This document shows positions 10,901-25,900 of a stretch of 64,000 bases of DNA, in pieces. A program made the translations under genes and the position numbers. The first letter of the stretch is position 1. Each line of letters starts with the position of its first letter. The stretch comes from Onthophagus taurus (taxonomy: Eukaryota > Arthropoda > Insecta > Coleoptera > Scarabaeidae): assembly GCF_036711975.1 (NCBI RefSeq), contig NC_091966.1:7695501-7759500 (forward strand). Direction: 5' to 3'. The notes under the pieces were generated by a model, which saw only the letters and a list, made by a program, of their open reading frames with translations, searched no databases and was not told the DNA's origin.

Positions 10901-13900
10901 TTCGCAGCTATGTTTCTAGAATGAGAGGATAAGTATAGATGTAAAACAAGAAAATGAGTACAAATATGTTCCAACATCGTAGCATTAGATATGCTTTGTG
11001 TTGACATATTAATTTTCTTTCTCAGCATACAATGAGATATAACATGCAAATTATCCTCAGCTTGATGAACTCAATTATAAAGTACAATGTATAATGGGTT
11101 TATAGATAACCAGAAAAGCACATTAACTACTGCTTTAAATAAATTAATGTCTTGTACAAACACGTGGAAGTGGCATACAGAATATAGATTGAGGCAGATG
11201 CAGTCAGAAATGCTTCTACCTACAAAAATTCCTAAACTTGGCGAACTTTCATTAGTTATCCATATTTTTCTGCAAACTACAAAACTGATTGCATATCATT
11301 CAGATATATATTTCAAACGATAACATAATATGTATGCGGAAACGATCAGGGAATTTTGCACGACTTCTAGCCTTAGTTATTATTGAAATTCTATCCCTTG
11401 TTGTTGGTAGGCTTCCGGCGTTGGATATCTCACTACCTATATCTAAACATGTCTTTACAGCGATCCTTAGCTTTGCTTAATTAATCGTTTTAATTTTATT
11501 CCCTACCATTACACTGTGTTGAATCATCTGTTTAAAGTCCTTAGAATTTCCTGACACCGGCACCGTTAGAAATTCCTATATACACTGATTTCGTTAAAAC
11601 TTCTGGGATATATTTGGAAATCATTGAAATTTGTTGATCTTCTACAAAAAGCTAGAAATCTGTTGAGATCCTTGGATATTCTTGAAAAAGCTTAGGTTTC
11701 ACTAGGATTCTGAAATAACTTTTAAAATCTTATAGTGACAACTAAAAGTAATTAAATTGTTGATAATGTCAGACATTTTTTTAATGAATAATTGTGGAGA
11801 TAGTACAAGAATGAATTATAAGAAATGTTTAATTAGTTCCCAACTTGATTTCATTTTATTAAAAGATAGGAAAAGTTACATGAATATTCTATAGAAATTG
11901 TCTGAAAAGGCAGGGTCTTTTATGTCGAAAATTTTCTTTAAAGCGTTGGTGGTCGATTTGTCTGGTCGAATTTGCAAGAAGAGAAAATCTTATTTACACA
12001 AAGGAACGAGCTTACTGAACTTCCGGCGGTATTGAGGGGGGGGGCTAACGACCTTTTGTTCTAACTCGAACAACATTTTTTCCCTATACTTCATCTGCTC
12101 TCCAATACCCATTCTTAGTGTACCTTCGGACCGCATCTGTTCGTTTGGTTTGCGGTTTGCTCCACGTTCGTACATAAAAAGACTAGACAAAAACAATGGG
12201 GGCGCGTTGCCCGGGTTGGCAAAAACAAAAGCAAACCCGCCCCCGGCTTCGGCGGCGGCGGCCAGCAGATGTTATCCACGACGTACTTAGTGTTTTTGCG
12301 TGGCACGCTTCCTGTGGCCCGAGCCGGAACACTAAGTAGCCCCGGAGTTTCGAATTGTTTACGAATATTATCGCTATTGAACTACTGGTTGGTGGCGGCG
12401 CTAAGGAAGTTAGCCTTCTCCGGTTGGAGGAAGTGGGGACGATGAAGAGCAATCCACTTGCGCGGACGACGCACAAGTTGTTAACCGCGCTCTAGTTCGC
12501 TTTGATAAAATTTGCGAACAGGATTAGTACATTATCAAAGTGTACACCATTGTTCTGAAACTAAGTTTTGTTCGCTATTTCGATTAACTTCTCTTTACCC
12601 CTATAAACCCCACCCCATTTACTGTGGTTAATTTTAATTAATTCCACCTCCACATTCCACCAATAACTAAAATTTTACAAATTTACATAATTTATCTTTA
12701 ATACGAATGATGTCATTCAAACGATCAATTTATTCTAATTCCAATTAATTTCGTCTAACGAACGGCGAATTCATTCGAGAATTGCTAAAGCTAACTGCTA
12801 ACAGCTTAACTTTCTCGTTAAACATTCAAGGTGCAAAGCGTAAATTATTTGAAACAGGACACTACTCGCTGAAAACCTTAACCGTTCTTGGTACGTATTC
12901 CTCTTAATGCTTATTTACTTCTCACTCATAAGATAACTTACAAAAAAATATTTACAGTAAAACCTTAATTTATTAGTATGTTTAAATATAAATAAAACGC
13001 ACATAGATAGAATCCAACTTGGGTTATTCCCTAAGTTGCTCTATTACATATTCATAGATTAACTCGGGGTATTCCTCGAATTGTTTATATGATGTATAAA
13101 TCAAGGATGGTCTAGTTTTAATTGTTATTCAGCGTTAGACTGTTGTATATTTTTATTGAACTAAAACTAGAACTAACACTAGACCTAAAACAAGAATGTT
13201 TCGGGTTTAGCCGTACGTCCTCACACAATATACTTCAGAGGATAACATCTACATACGTCATATATTTATTGATTTCAAAGCAGCCTATGACTTCATAAAC
13301 AGAAATAAGTAATATATTCATAAATTCATACATGTCTAGAGAATTTGACATATATCAGGGCATAAGACAATACGCACTATCCTGTGTGCTTTTCAATCTG
13401 GAATTCGAGATGGTTATACGAAGCTTTGGCATAACAACGATTGGCATAATTTTTAACAGGAATATACAAATCCTAATATTCGCAGATGATTTGGACATCA
13501 TGGGCAGATCAGAAAGGAATGTCATAATTGTATCAGAAATATAAAGGACGTCGTAGTATGCCAACTGAGATGGGTAGCAAGAAAAATAGTAACAGAAATA
13601 CCACAGCGAAAAGGTGGCCAAAACTACGTTACATGAACGATGTAGAAGACAACCTAAGAATCTTAAAGACCAGAAGAAGGAGGCGTAAAGTTCTTGATTC
13701 TTCTATGGAGGGGTTCATAAAAGGACGTCCTTAAGTAGACCAAGACCCGCACAGGACTGTATCGTCAGCAGATGATGATGATGTTTAAGCATAAATACGC
13801 AATTTAATCTCGAGCTTGAGTTAAGCTTTAAATCAGCAACCAAAACTTCTCAACATCAAGAAGCTATGAATAAAAAACAACTTGCAGCTATAACAATTTA

Positions 13901-16900
13901 ACATAAAATAATCATCCTTATGCTTACAAATACTCTTTTGATTTTGAATAAACGATTCATATGTATTAGTAACGAATTATTTGTAATGTGTAAAAGTCTT
14001 TGATTTTACTGCAACTCTAAGCAGTCTTCTATTTCGAGAATCCTGCATCTAGCCCAATTACTTCTTGTACCCGGTGCAGATATCAATGATATAAACATAC
14101 TTCTAAAAACTACTCCATTTTCTTGGTATTTAGTGAACGGTTAACTTCTATGTTGGGGAAAAATAAAAGTTTGTTTGATTCTTAAGGAATTTTAGTAAAC
14201 TTATAGTTCTACACATTCCTTCAGCTACATCTCAATAACACTCTCGATACCTATTGGCTTAAGTGTGACTAAATTCAGAAATATTTATCTTTTTGGCAAC
14301 AGCCTAACGAAGGATTGGTTTCAACATATAATAAACAATTTTTCTAAGGCAAAATCCATCAAAATCACAGGAGATGTTGACTTATACAGGTGATTTATTA
14401 GCTCATCATCAAACTTTGACATATGACAGCTAGTCCAATTACCAAAAAAAAAAATGTTAATGAACATATGTCCTATTTCAATTATTTACGAAATTATAAC
14501 ACTTTAAAGTTTTAATTTTGATATCATAATTAACAGCAACATTTTTTTTATAACACATAAATATTACAAATATTGTTCAAAATAGCCTCCTTCTGCTAGA
14601 ATACATGCTTCACAACGACGAATTAAAGAGTTTTTCAGCCGAATTAAAATGTCTGGTTCATTTCTTATTTCAGTAGGTGTTAATTTCCACTTGATACACA
14701 ATTTGTTGCATTTGACCCTATAAGTAGAAAGCCAATGGATTAAGGTCGAGGGATCTAGTTGGCCAAGCAAATGGACCATTATTACCAATCCACTTGTTTG
14801 AAAAACATTGGTTTAACATTCGTATGTATCGTATGAATCGTATATCTTCAAGTAAATCAAAAAGTGCATTGTTCAAAAAAAAATCTGTAATTTACAGCGT
14901 TCTGCAATGAAGTCATGGTTTTTCTGCATGTTGCTGCAATAATCATTCACAAAATGCGAACCGTTGCTGATTATCACCTGGCTGTAGAGCTTGAACATTC
15001 TGTTTACGATACGGATGAAGGACTTCGCGGTTCAATACGTGCCATGCAAAATTTTGACTTACATGAATGTTGTGTGCTATTCTTCGAATGCTGATGGAAA
15101 GATTATCAATTACAGCTTCTTCGTCCTTTATATTAACCACATGCGGTCGAATAGCTTTTGCTGGAGCAGGATTACCTGTTTCTCGAAGTCTTCTGAAAGA
15201 ATCGGTAAAAACTGAATAATATGGCAAATGACGCTGTGGAAATCTTTCTTGATATTCTGGTACTGATTGTCGAGCATTTCCACTGCAAAAACCATACACG
15301 AAAATTATATCAGCATACTCTTCAGTGCTATAAGCGCACATTTTGAGTTTCTTCTTGTATGTAATAATTAAACCTTACAGCAAACTGACATATTACAAGG
15401 ACAACTTTGTTTTTGTTGAATGTTTGATTTTACTGACTATTAATAAATTCGCTGCAGAAAACTTTAAAGTGTTATAATTTCGTAAATAATTGAAATAGGA
15501 CATATGTTCATTAAAAATTTTGTTTGGTAATTGGATTAGCTATCATATGATAAAGTTTGATGGCGAGCTAATAAATCAGCCTGTAAAAGTTAGGTGGTAA
15601 CCACTTAATAAAACACATTCATGCGCTGATAAGTAATATGTAGAGGGAAAAGCAAATACAAAATGATGAGGCAAAGTATAATATGTCCCATTACAGCTCA
15701 TATACAGCATCAATGAACGACTGCAACCTATACCAGATACTTGGCGAATACCAAATCGGTTGTAAACGTGGCAGGTCTACAATCGACCAATTATTCACGA
15801 TATAACGCCAGATTGCTGTATATTTTTATTGGACTAAAAATATAACTAATACTAGATCTAGAACTAGAAACATTCTTAAGAGACGGTGAGGCTAAACCCA
15901 AATGTTAGATATACTAGAAATATAATAACTAGATACACATATAACTATATATAACTATATAATAACTAGAAACATAACATGTTTACCTAAACCAGAATGT
16001 TTCTCAGTCTAGTGTTAGTTAACTCTAGTTTTAGTTATTATTCAGCGCTAGATTCCTTTCCCATATTAATTCGTTATTGTATGTTAATTTTAAAAATGTA
16101 TAAGAATAAAATTTTGGTGGAGGTGCTGGAAATAAAAAATTTGTTTTGTTCACAAGATTCGAATAAAATAGAAAATAATTTAAGTTTATTACTTAAATTT
16201 AATCCCAATAAAATTCTCTACCACTTGAATTTTCGATAACTTACCCTCTTTTCCTGATTAGGTGATGGTGTTGGTTGGTTGTAGGAACCTTGGTTTCTAC
16301 AAATCGAGATATACGGTCAGAGAGCGAAATATCTCTCCGTAGAAATGGCTCACGTATACGAGTGGGGCCAAACGAACAGTACAATAAATATTTAATTCCG
16401 TTATTTACAACGCGACGGCGTCGCTGTTTTCCGGTTGCGTTATCTGCAGCGTCGGCGTCTCGTCCAGGAGCAGTTTCGCGCTTTCGCGTCACGACGGCAC
16501 GCTCTCATTAATCATAGTGCCCATTTGTCAGTCTTATCAAGAAAACCGGGGCGTCCCTTCTCTGCTAACCCTTGAGTACCGGCACCTTCTTCCCGACAGT
16601 AATCATTTGTTCGCATCACGCAAATAGATGTCTCTGTAGATGAATTATCAGAGAGTCTGCCGAGTAAGGGATGCTACGTCCCGTCGTTTCCTGCCACGGC
16701 CGGTTTGTCAAAATTACGGTCGGAGTAACATCTGGGTCTACCTATTTTTCACTTACTTCGCTGTTAGCGTGTTGGTACATCCTACTAAATTGGCTTGTAT
16801 AGCTCGTTCTAATTACGGCGAAGCAGTTTACTTAATCAGTGTCGATGTTATCTACTCCGATTTATTCCTGTCGTTCACTCCGTAAAACCGTGTTCGTTCA

Positions 16901-19900
16901 CTTTTTGATTAATAATTACATTTGAGAACAAAAAAAATTAAACAATTGATTTACTAATCAACTTAGTGAAACGTATTCCCTTTCCGGCATCGAATAAAGG
17001 ATTTAATTAAAAGTTGAAAAGTGACACGAAAGATTTCGTTGTAAAGTCCCGAAATACGTTCCTCGACAAATAGATTTATGACAGTTTATAAGAACCGTAT
17101 CAGTGGTTACCTCGAGACAAATTAGTTTGAAACTTTCCGACACAGTTAGGCCACCCAGGGCCCTTTTTAATTTCTCCCGCGCCCGGGATCAAATTATTAA
17201 CCGTCTCGCGGCTTCGCTGTAAGTGGACAATGGAAACAGGCTGCCATTTCATTCGGAATTCGCAGAGTAATTCAGTTCGCCTGTGGGTTTGATGAAAATT
17301 TCCTCGCCGGAGGACGACGCCGGCGCCCTGCGTACTACATTTTAAAAAGCGAAGCATCCGAGAACGGAAAATCTATTTATGCAAGGTAAATTAACGAGGC
17401 GGTAGGGTTGGGGGGACGTGCCCCCTTCAAAGACAAAATCACTAATCAACTGAAATGCACAATTAATTTGTCCGGGTAAATTACTTCTGGCTTCGTGGTT
17501 TCGGCCCTCACTTTTGAGGGCGTTTAGCTGCTTTTAATTTAAATCTTATTTTCGGACGGGAAAAACTCCAGCTGTTAACATTTTAAATTCTGCTCTCACC
17601 CAACGTTTTTTAGAATACCCTTTTTTTAATGCGTACATTTTGAAGCTAGCTTTTACCCCATTTCCCTTTGTTATAACATTTTATTTGATAACGGTTCGGT
17701 TGAACTATTGGAACACTTCCACTGTTGTACGTTTTCGGTGTTCGAGCAAATATGTGACAGAAAGAACACAAAGAGTTCCAATATAACATTGTATTTAAAT
17801 TTCAATCGACAAATTTATTTATTTATTGTTTTATAACCAAATTTCTGTTTTATTTTGCAGGTTTTAACCGGAAATAGTAACACTTACCTCGTCGTTCGAC
17901 AACGTTTGGAACTGCCATTTATTGCTAATAAAGTACGGTTCATTCCGTATAGTGAACATCCCAGAACAGTTTGTATGAGAGTCGAGTTATATGGTTGTTC
18001 ACACGAACGTAAGTACTCATTTCAGTTTACACAACACATTTCGAAAGCACAAAACTAACCAATAAATCTTGTAATCTATTCAATTAAATGAGTGCTTTAT
18101 TTATTAATACAAGAATTCTTAATGTGTTGATACATTTAAGATTAATCCCCTTTAATGTATATGAAAATTTATAACGATTATAAAACATGATATAATCCAA
18201 TAAAAACATATCGTGAATAACGTACGTGATATAATTTAACATATTCATCTCGTGAAAAGCCACGAGTTCCACGTACGCGAGACTAGTTCCGGTAATTACA
18301 GCAGAGCCACAACACAATAGGACGTAACATTGCGGTACTGGTTAGGAGAACGAGGGGCACGTTTCCGGCGGGCGATTAGCATCGGCCGTGGGGCACGACA
18401 AAGGTATCTATGAAATGTGACGCGAAAATTACGTCCGGTCAAATTTGACGCTTAAACCGTGAGATAACGCCAGTTTCTGATAGAATTACACCGGATTCCC
18501 GGGTCCGGACCGTACCCGCATATCGCCGCAAGCCCAATTAAAAGTTAAAATCGGAGTCGCCCTCTGGGCGTTACAAGGATGGACCGTGACGGTTCTGCGA
18601 CCCACTTTAAACGAAATAACTCCCCTACCACGATTAGTTAAATAATAACCCGGCGCGAATTTGTACCCCGACACCAAGTGTATAATTTGCTCGCTTGAAT
18701 TCGTTTTGTATGTCTCGACGTGTTTTTACGGTAATTGTTGTCATTAAGGTTTTCAACGTGGAACAGATGTCTCACAGTATACATAAAACAAGCGTCGTTA
18801 TGTAATTAGATAAAAACTTTTTTCTTTTAATGTTGACTCAGATTTGGAAGGTACTACTTTCATTAATTGATTCCAAATTAATATGTTAACTGTATTAAGT
18901 ATGCCTTCAAAATATCTGCCATAAAATTTTGAATCATTAACCAATTCAAGATACCAAATCTCGTTTATTACATAGCTGAACCAGCTTAATATGCATGAAC
19001 TTTTGCTAAAGCTCAGTCAATTTACAATTGCAATATGCGATGGTTCCCTAAATATGAAATATCATTTAAGCAAAACATGGTTGGATTTGCTTCAGATAGT
19101 GCAAATGTGATATTTGACATTCATATCTCTGTTATGTAATTATCAAAGAATGATATTCCCGGTAATGAAATATATCTGTTATTCATTTCACTTGCGTACA
19201 TAAAATATCTGCTATAAATTACCTACACATCGAGATTTGGAAAGAGACATTCACAATTATTTAAGAGATTATAATCTTAACGATCTTGACTCATTGTCAC
19301 ATAACAGCTACGAAATTTATATCCAAGAAACTACTCACTAGGGTTTCCCTTCCCAACACTGTACTCTGGTTTTGCACTAATTCAAATTATACCTTCTCGA
19401 ATATTTCATCCTCTTGAGTCTTCTGATCTGGTTTGTGTTATTGAGTATTTGGATGACATTAATGTGATGATAAGTCGTTGTTCATGACTGTTGGCAAATT
19501 TGCTACTGGTCTGACTAACGGTGTCCATCTTCATATCCCTATGGAGATTACTATTTCTGCAATACCAACAATGGACCTTGATTCTTTGTTTGAGTATCGT
19601 TGCATTATTTCTTAATTTTGCTCTTAGTGCCACAACACCACAGATAGATGGCAAATGTCTATACACCCTTGAAAATTCGTTTGTACAAAAGCACTTTGAT
19701 AAATATGAACAGGGTGGGACTGATTTTGGCACATTTAACTTCATTGTCCATTCCTTGGTCCAGTTGCTTATTTTCTTTACTGGTGTTTATAAATTTATCT
19801 TTACCTTAGCCATTATAGCCATTACAGCAGTATCATCGGGATCCTCATCACTGATATAGAGTACTCCTGCGTTAATTGGTTTTAGTTCAGAGTAAGTTTT

Positions 19901-22900
19901 TGATTAACACTTATGTTCGATCTATGATATAAGACTTCAACAATTATAAAATCTAACTAGGAAAGACTTTGCTTAATTTGCGGTCAACTCATACCACGCT
20001 CCATCAAAAGCCTAAGCTACGTCTAGGAATGCAATGGAGCAAACTTTTCTTGTTTCCAACAATTTTTCAAATATATCTGTAGTCCTGTGAATCTAATCGA
20101 TAGTAGAGCAACTCTCTGATAATCGATTTTAATCTTTTAAGAAGTATCTTTTTGAACAGTTTTCTAATTACAGGGAACAGAGAGATTGGCCTGTAAGATG
20201 AAATTTCATTTGGTGGTCTTTTTATATTAAGAAACGCTGAATAAAGAATACGTTTAATGTATCTGTTGGAACCTGATACATTTTTAATTGGTGAATTCTA
20301 CCGAATTGGTCTTCTTAGACTCTTAGTAGCCCTCCAAACTAAATAGTCAATTTTACTATCATTTGACAGTTTACTTAGTTAGTCACCGACAAAGTTATCT
20401 TTAATTTTCTATCGGTTAGTGATCTAGTTCGATACCAGATTCGTTTCAACCTTATTTTTCTAGAAATAATGGCTCTAATTTCTTTGCGGTAGTTGTTAAC
20501 TTCGATTCTTGAAATGTATCTTGCATATACTTCACTTCTTAAAAGCACTGACAAATTTATGTTCTTTATTTACCAATTTAGTGTAATATACTTTATACTC
20601 TTTAAATTATATAAATGATTTGATAGTATGTCAATATTTTCTATATCTAGGACAGCTTACGTTTCTGGTTTAATTTCCATAAATCAAGGTTGCCTGACAT
20701 TGGTCTTCTTGGGAATACCTGTTTTAGCACTATATTCAAGTCTATTAATACGTTCATCCGTTTTGATTAATTTCTCCATTCTTTGTTGAAGCGAGTTTTG
20801 GATGGACACGTCTTCTTCTTGCTTTTTTGGCTTGACTTTTATTAATAATATTTTCAGATGCCAGTAACTGCCAGCTTGTCTGTGGGTGTTTTTCTCCACT
20901 TGTATGATCTACTCGCACTTATTTATTATTCCTCAGTGGTTATTTGGAAAGCACTGATTTCTTGGTAGTATTTCAACTCTGGTCCCTAGAGTATAATTTA
21001 TTTCGTAACTCTTGTCAAAACTCTCGTCCATATCTAAATGAAAGCATCAGTGTCAAAGCATCAAGATCTGTGTTATTATACAATATCAAATATTGCGCAC
21101 CCCGGAAACTTTATTGTTGTTTTATTTGCACTGCAGATGGCTAGCAGATTAGTATCAAGAAAATTTTTATTATTCTGCAACTTGGACATCACAACCCGAT
21201 TCTGATCTTTACGTAATCAATTATGGTTACATTATGGTTACAATATTTTTCGCATTCATAATGATTGTATTAAACCAATTGTTGCTTGTAGATGTAAATT
21301 GTTGTATACCAAATATAAACACAAAACAATATTTTTCAAGAGTATCTAACTACGATATTTACTAAATAACGGTTTGTGTACATTTGTTGGATTTTAATTG
21401 CGCTAGGGATTAATAGTAAAATAATGAGTAAAAAGTTGCAAGAATTAACTTTTTAAAACTGGTGGAGGCGCCGCGTTCAGTTAGAAACTTGAAAATCTAA
21501 AAACTTTTAGCTCCACTTTTACCATCTTAATGTTAAGATAACAGCAAAGTTATTACCATGGTTACCTCAGCTGTTTTATTAAAATACAGATAAACTTATA
21601 TTTTTAGTTTGGTTTCGTATGTTATTAAGTGTATGCCTTAGGATGCGTTTAACCCGGAAAGGGTTCATTTTAAGAAGATAAATGCATTAGAAATTCGAAT
21701 CCTTTGTTATTCACTTATCGCAGTAAACATCTTACAAACAGATCACGTCCTTAGTGTATAAGTAGTTTTCGTTGTAACGTTTTATAATTTTGAGGGTCTC
21801 CCCTTGAACAGGAACTCTTAGATTTCCCGGTACCCCTCAATTATCTGGCCCCCTTCGGTGCGGCGATGCGGCCCTTTTACATGTAACTTCACTGCAGGAT
21901 CCCACTCTTTTCCAAGCGTGCGAACGACGGGTCGACGTTTACTTTGATAAAAGCGAAGCCCCCCGCGTTACAGCCAAGCCAACCAACTCGTGCGAGAACT
22001 TATATTTTAACTTAACTCCTCCGTCGGTTGTAAGTGTATGGAGAAGAGAAGTGAAGAGAAGAAGAAGAAGTGCACCGGGAGCTTTTAGAGTTTGTTCTTT
22101 GCCCTTTGCTGGTTTAATACTTTGTTACGTATCAAAGTATTAAACTGACAAAGCATGTTCGGGCTACACAAAGGTGATCCTCGAAAATGTAAAATAACTT
22201 TTCCATGCAATACAAAATATCTTCCCTTAAAAGAATTTGTAATGTGAACCCGTTTAAACCCCAAATATGAAGCTGTAGGATGCAAAATATAGTTTTATAT
22301 CCCATCGTAGAATGCAGACCATAGACATGTCCAAAACTTTACGGACGTTTAAGTTTCAAGGCGAAATTTCGTGTTTGGGGCGACCGCGTGCCTCCATATC
22401 CAACGTCTGAGCTTACGCTGCGGTATATTCTCATTAAGAGAAGGCGTCTAGGGCGAAATAAACTTGAATCACGCGCTCCTCGGTTAGGGGTGTGTCTCGT
22501 GGGACGCGGACTTTTCGGAAATTAGCATACAAAACCGTTATATTTTCCCCAGAGCACGCGTTCCAACGATGAATAATGAGCCCGATAGCCACGCCGACGT
22601 CGAAAACTTGAGGCCGGCTTGATATTTCACGATATACCGGCCTCAACTTACGCCCTTCCGGCCTTGTTTACCAAGTAATCACTTGTTGAAGTTACTTCTG
22701 CGTCGCCGAAGTTGTTGCCACAGCTGTAGTTCAGATAGAAAACGAAATGGTAAAGTGATTTTACTTATCCTACAATAACACAATTAATTACTATATGTAT
22801 AAATATAACCGAAAAAATAACGAAAAAATTTTATACATCGAATTTTTGATAGTTAAATTGAAACGTAAAACGTATAAAATTTGTGAACCATTAGTCGTTA

Positions 22901-25900
22901 ATAAATTGCAACGAACAGAAAAAATAAACAAGCAAAAAATATTGGGGGCTTTTTTGTATAAATATTGTATTTCGTTTCAAACACAAAATGAACATCTATT
23001 TTACAACACCCTGAGCGCGACTAATACATACCTGCATAATTTAAAACGTACAACACAAAATCGAAATCCACCGTTCATAAGCGGTTTAATTATTCAAGCG
23101 GATATACGTAAAAACAATTACATCAATACTGTTCACGTCCGCTTCAATTAGTACATCAATAATATTATGCTAATGGACTAAAATATGACGGTAAATAAAT
23201 AATAAACGAGCGTAAAATTGATATTGCAGTTGCGAAATGAATACATGAGCAGATACTTTGGAAAATAATTTCCGTTGTTATGGTTTAATTATTATAATTC
23301 CGTGATTAAAAAAGTAATTAATGTATTCATTTCCCGCAAGCTCTACTTTTTTTTTATTTTTCATATTTCAGAACATATCGTTCAATATGATGCACCTCGT
23401 GGAAACGAACAAAATGCAAAAGTTGACTTAGACGATATCAGTTACGACGGAATTTTAGATGGAAATTACATGAGAGGTGGTCTTGGTCAATTAGTGGACG
23501 GTCTTTATGGTGGAGATGACTACCAAAAACAGTTACAAGGCGAAAGTTCCGGTGAGTAAAGTGACTTTTCTACATTAGAAGTCATTTCCAGGTCCAGAGA
23601 CCGCCGGAAATCGGTCACAAGTCACAACGGGGAAGGTGTTCAACCCTTATTTATGGTCGCATCCTCCGAGTTCGAACCCCCTTCGTGTCGTAGGACAGTA
23701 ATTTCGTTTCACACATCATCGATTTCACCCTCATCATTCAAAGTGGAATTTCATTTCCAATATTACCGGACCAATTTTCTGAATGTCAATCCCTAAAACT
23801 CCAAATTTGTTTGTTACAACCTCGTCTATCAGTTACTAAAGAGGCCATAAAATAAATTTTACAACTTCAACCATACAATTTTGTATTTTCAATTATTCAA
23901 TTATTACGAAGTATGTTTTATGGAATATATAGGATTATATAGAAATATATTGAGTTAACTAGAGAACAGAATTTAATAACATCCAGTTAATATTGGATCA
24001 AACGGAGAACACTTTTAACACGTAACCAATTCAACGATAAAGAGGAGGTTGTCAAATAGTGCAAAATTGCTTTTGACCGTTTCGAAACGTAGGTGCTGTC
24101 ATATATTATCGAAACCAATTTCGAATTGTGGGTACAGCGTAAAAGCATTAATCAATCAACAATTTCAGTAATTCGGGTGGTTCGTCAAACACTCGCTATT
24201 TGCTTCGGAAAACAGTCGCCGTTTCGATGTTGCATGTAGTTAAAGTGGGCGGCAACGTAAATGAACCGAATTACGTTTTATGAAAATATTAGTAGATTAT
24301 TTTAAATATGGTTTCCATTCAATTCGATCCGTATTTAAAAAGCGCTTCCAAATTAACTTCATTTAAATAGCTATATATGTTTTTGTGTTAATCCCTGTTT
24401 TTATAATAGATTATCAAATATATATCAAGAGTATTATAAATAATATCAAATACAATCATTACAAAACTAATTAGTTATTCTGAGTGAGCAACATGAATTA
24501 GGTTCCATCATTAATTAAATTGGAAATAGCTTGTCAATGCGGGGATGTGGAATTCATTTCGGAATTCTCATGGTTCAGCAAGATTAGTAATAACAATCAG
24601 TAGTAATCGCAGCAGATATTACCTCTTCTTCAAACAATCCGTTTGTATGCTGCAATGAACTTAGAGAATGTGCAATCAAAGTGACTTCAATTTCGATTGT
24701 GAATATGGTAGATACAGAATAATAAATCTTTTCACCACAATCATGTACTGCATATATTGCCACTATATCTCGAATAATTACTAAAGACAATTTATAGATA
24801 CAAGTAGTAACCAATGAACGTGAATATCACAAATGTTGTTAATTATTCAGAATCACTATTGCATGAGTAGTCACATTTTCATTCTGATGATATAAATTCT
24901 GTGATGATGTTTCCATGGCTAAAATTGTTTGAGAATGTTTAGAGGCTGGTAGATACTTCGTAAAGTGTTTCGTAGGCGAAATATTCGCAACAATTGTTAG
25001 TTAAAGTTACTGAATTTACTGCAATTTAATGCAAAACATTTTAACACATAACAGAAAAGTTATGCTTTATCCTAACTTTGTCACAACGCTCTTGCTGTAG
25101 TGAGGTCAAAAGTGTGAGTTAATAACAAATGAAGATGCCAAAGCAGCAGAAAAGGAACTCTTTTATAACACACTGCATACTAACATAAGCACATTAGGCG
25201 AGGTAGAGAATTAATAGTCTTAGGAGATTTAAATGCAAAAACAGGCAGAAGAACAAATAGCTAAACTGTACGCAGGTTTGGAGAAAAAACAGCAAATGAT
25301 AGCGGAAACCGATTAATAGACTTGTGTACAATTTAAAAAACTGAGTATGCAAAATGGCTTCTTTAAATATAAAGAAATATGTATTTCTAATACACATAGC
25401 ATACAGATACAACACAACTCAAGTCAATAATTGATTATGGTGATAGTTGACTCAATGTTCATCGTGGGTTGTAAGTGATAAATAAAAGCTCCTTGGGAAC
25501 GAAGAAACTTGGAAACTTGGAAACAAGTTTCTTCACGTCGCGGATGGACTCCTAAGAATAAAACTTTAATTTTTACGATAATTTTTATAAATTTTTTATT
25601 TCAAACAATTCAATTAATTTCAATTTCTTAAAAACCAGTTTTTTTAACGATGAAGAAATATTTGTAACCAATTAACTTGCCCTTAAGGCCTTTAAAAAAT
25701 TTGTTAACGCCTTTTGTCTCGTCCAATCACCTACAAAATTTCACCACGTTTGTCAGATGTTCAATTTTGTGCTCCATAAGTAATTGACGTCGTGCCTGGT
25801 GAAGAGATTTTGAATCTCGAAACATGTTGCACTGATCTTATATTAAGAATAAATATTTTTTCATCGTTCCCAAGGAGCTTTTATTTATCAATAATTGATT

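Larger units (their letters stand above)
7958..17860 (+). other. Ddr intron of 9.9 kb, repeat-rich
   Basis: No coding exon is recognised between the two discoidin exons. Separately listed contents: a direct-repeat-flanked insert at 8053-8746, an inverted-repeat element at 9175-9558, palindromic repeats at 13120 and 15797, a LINE fragment at 13217-13795, and a deleted Tc1/mariner-like element at 14387-15583. The blocks 11940-12560 and 16240-17560 are richer in G+C than the rest and do not look like transposons. They may hold regulatory DNA, but nothing specific can be named. Confidence 0.6.

Noticed and set aside
19521..19859. 112-codon plus-strand frame with hydrophobic stretches
   Set aside because: Antisense to a decayed Jockey-like LINE; the minus strand carries the recognisable text.
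22795..23151. 118-codon open frame upstream of a Ddr exon
   Set aside because: Lys/Asn/Ile-rich composition reflects AT-rich DNA; no recognisable domain, and it lies inside an intron.
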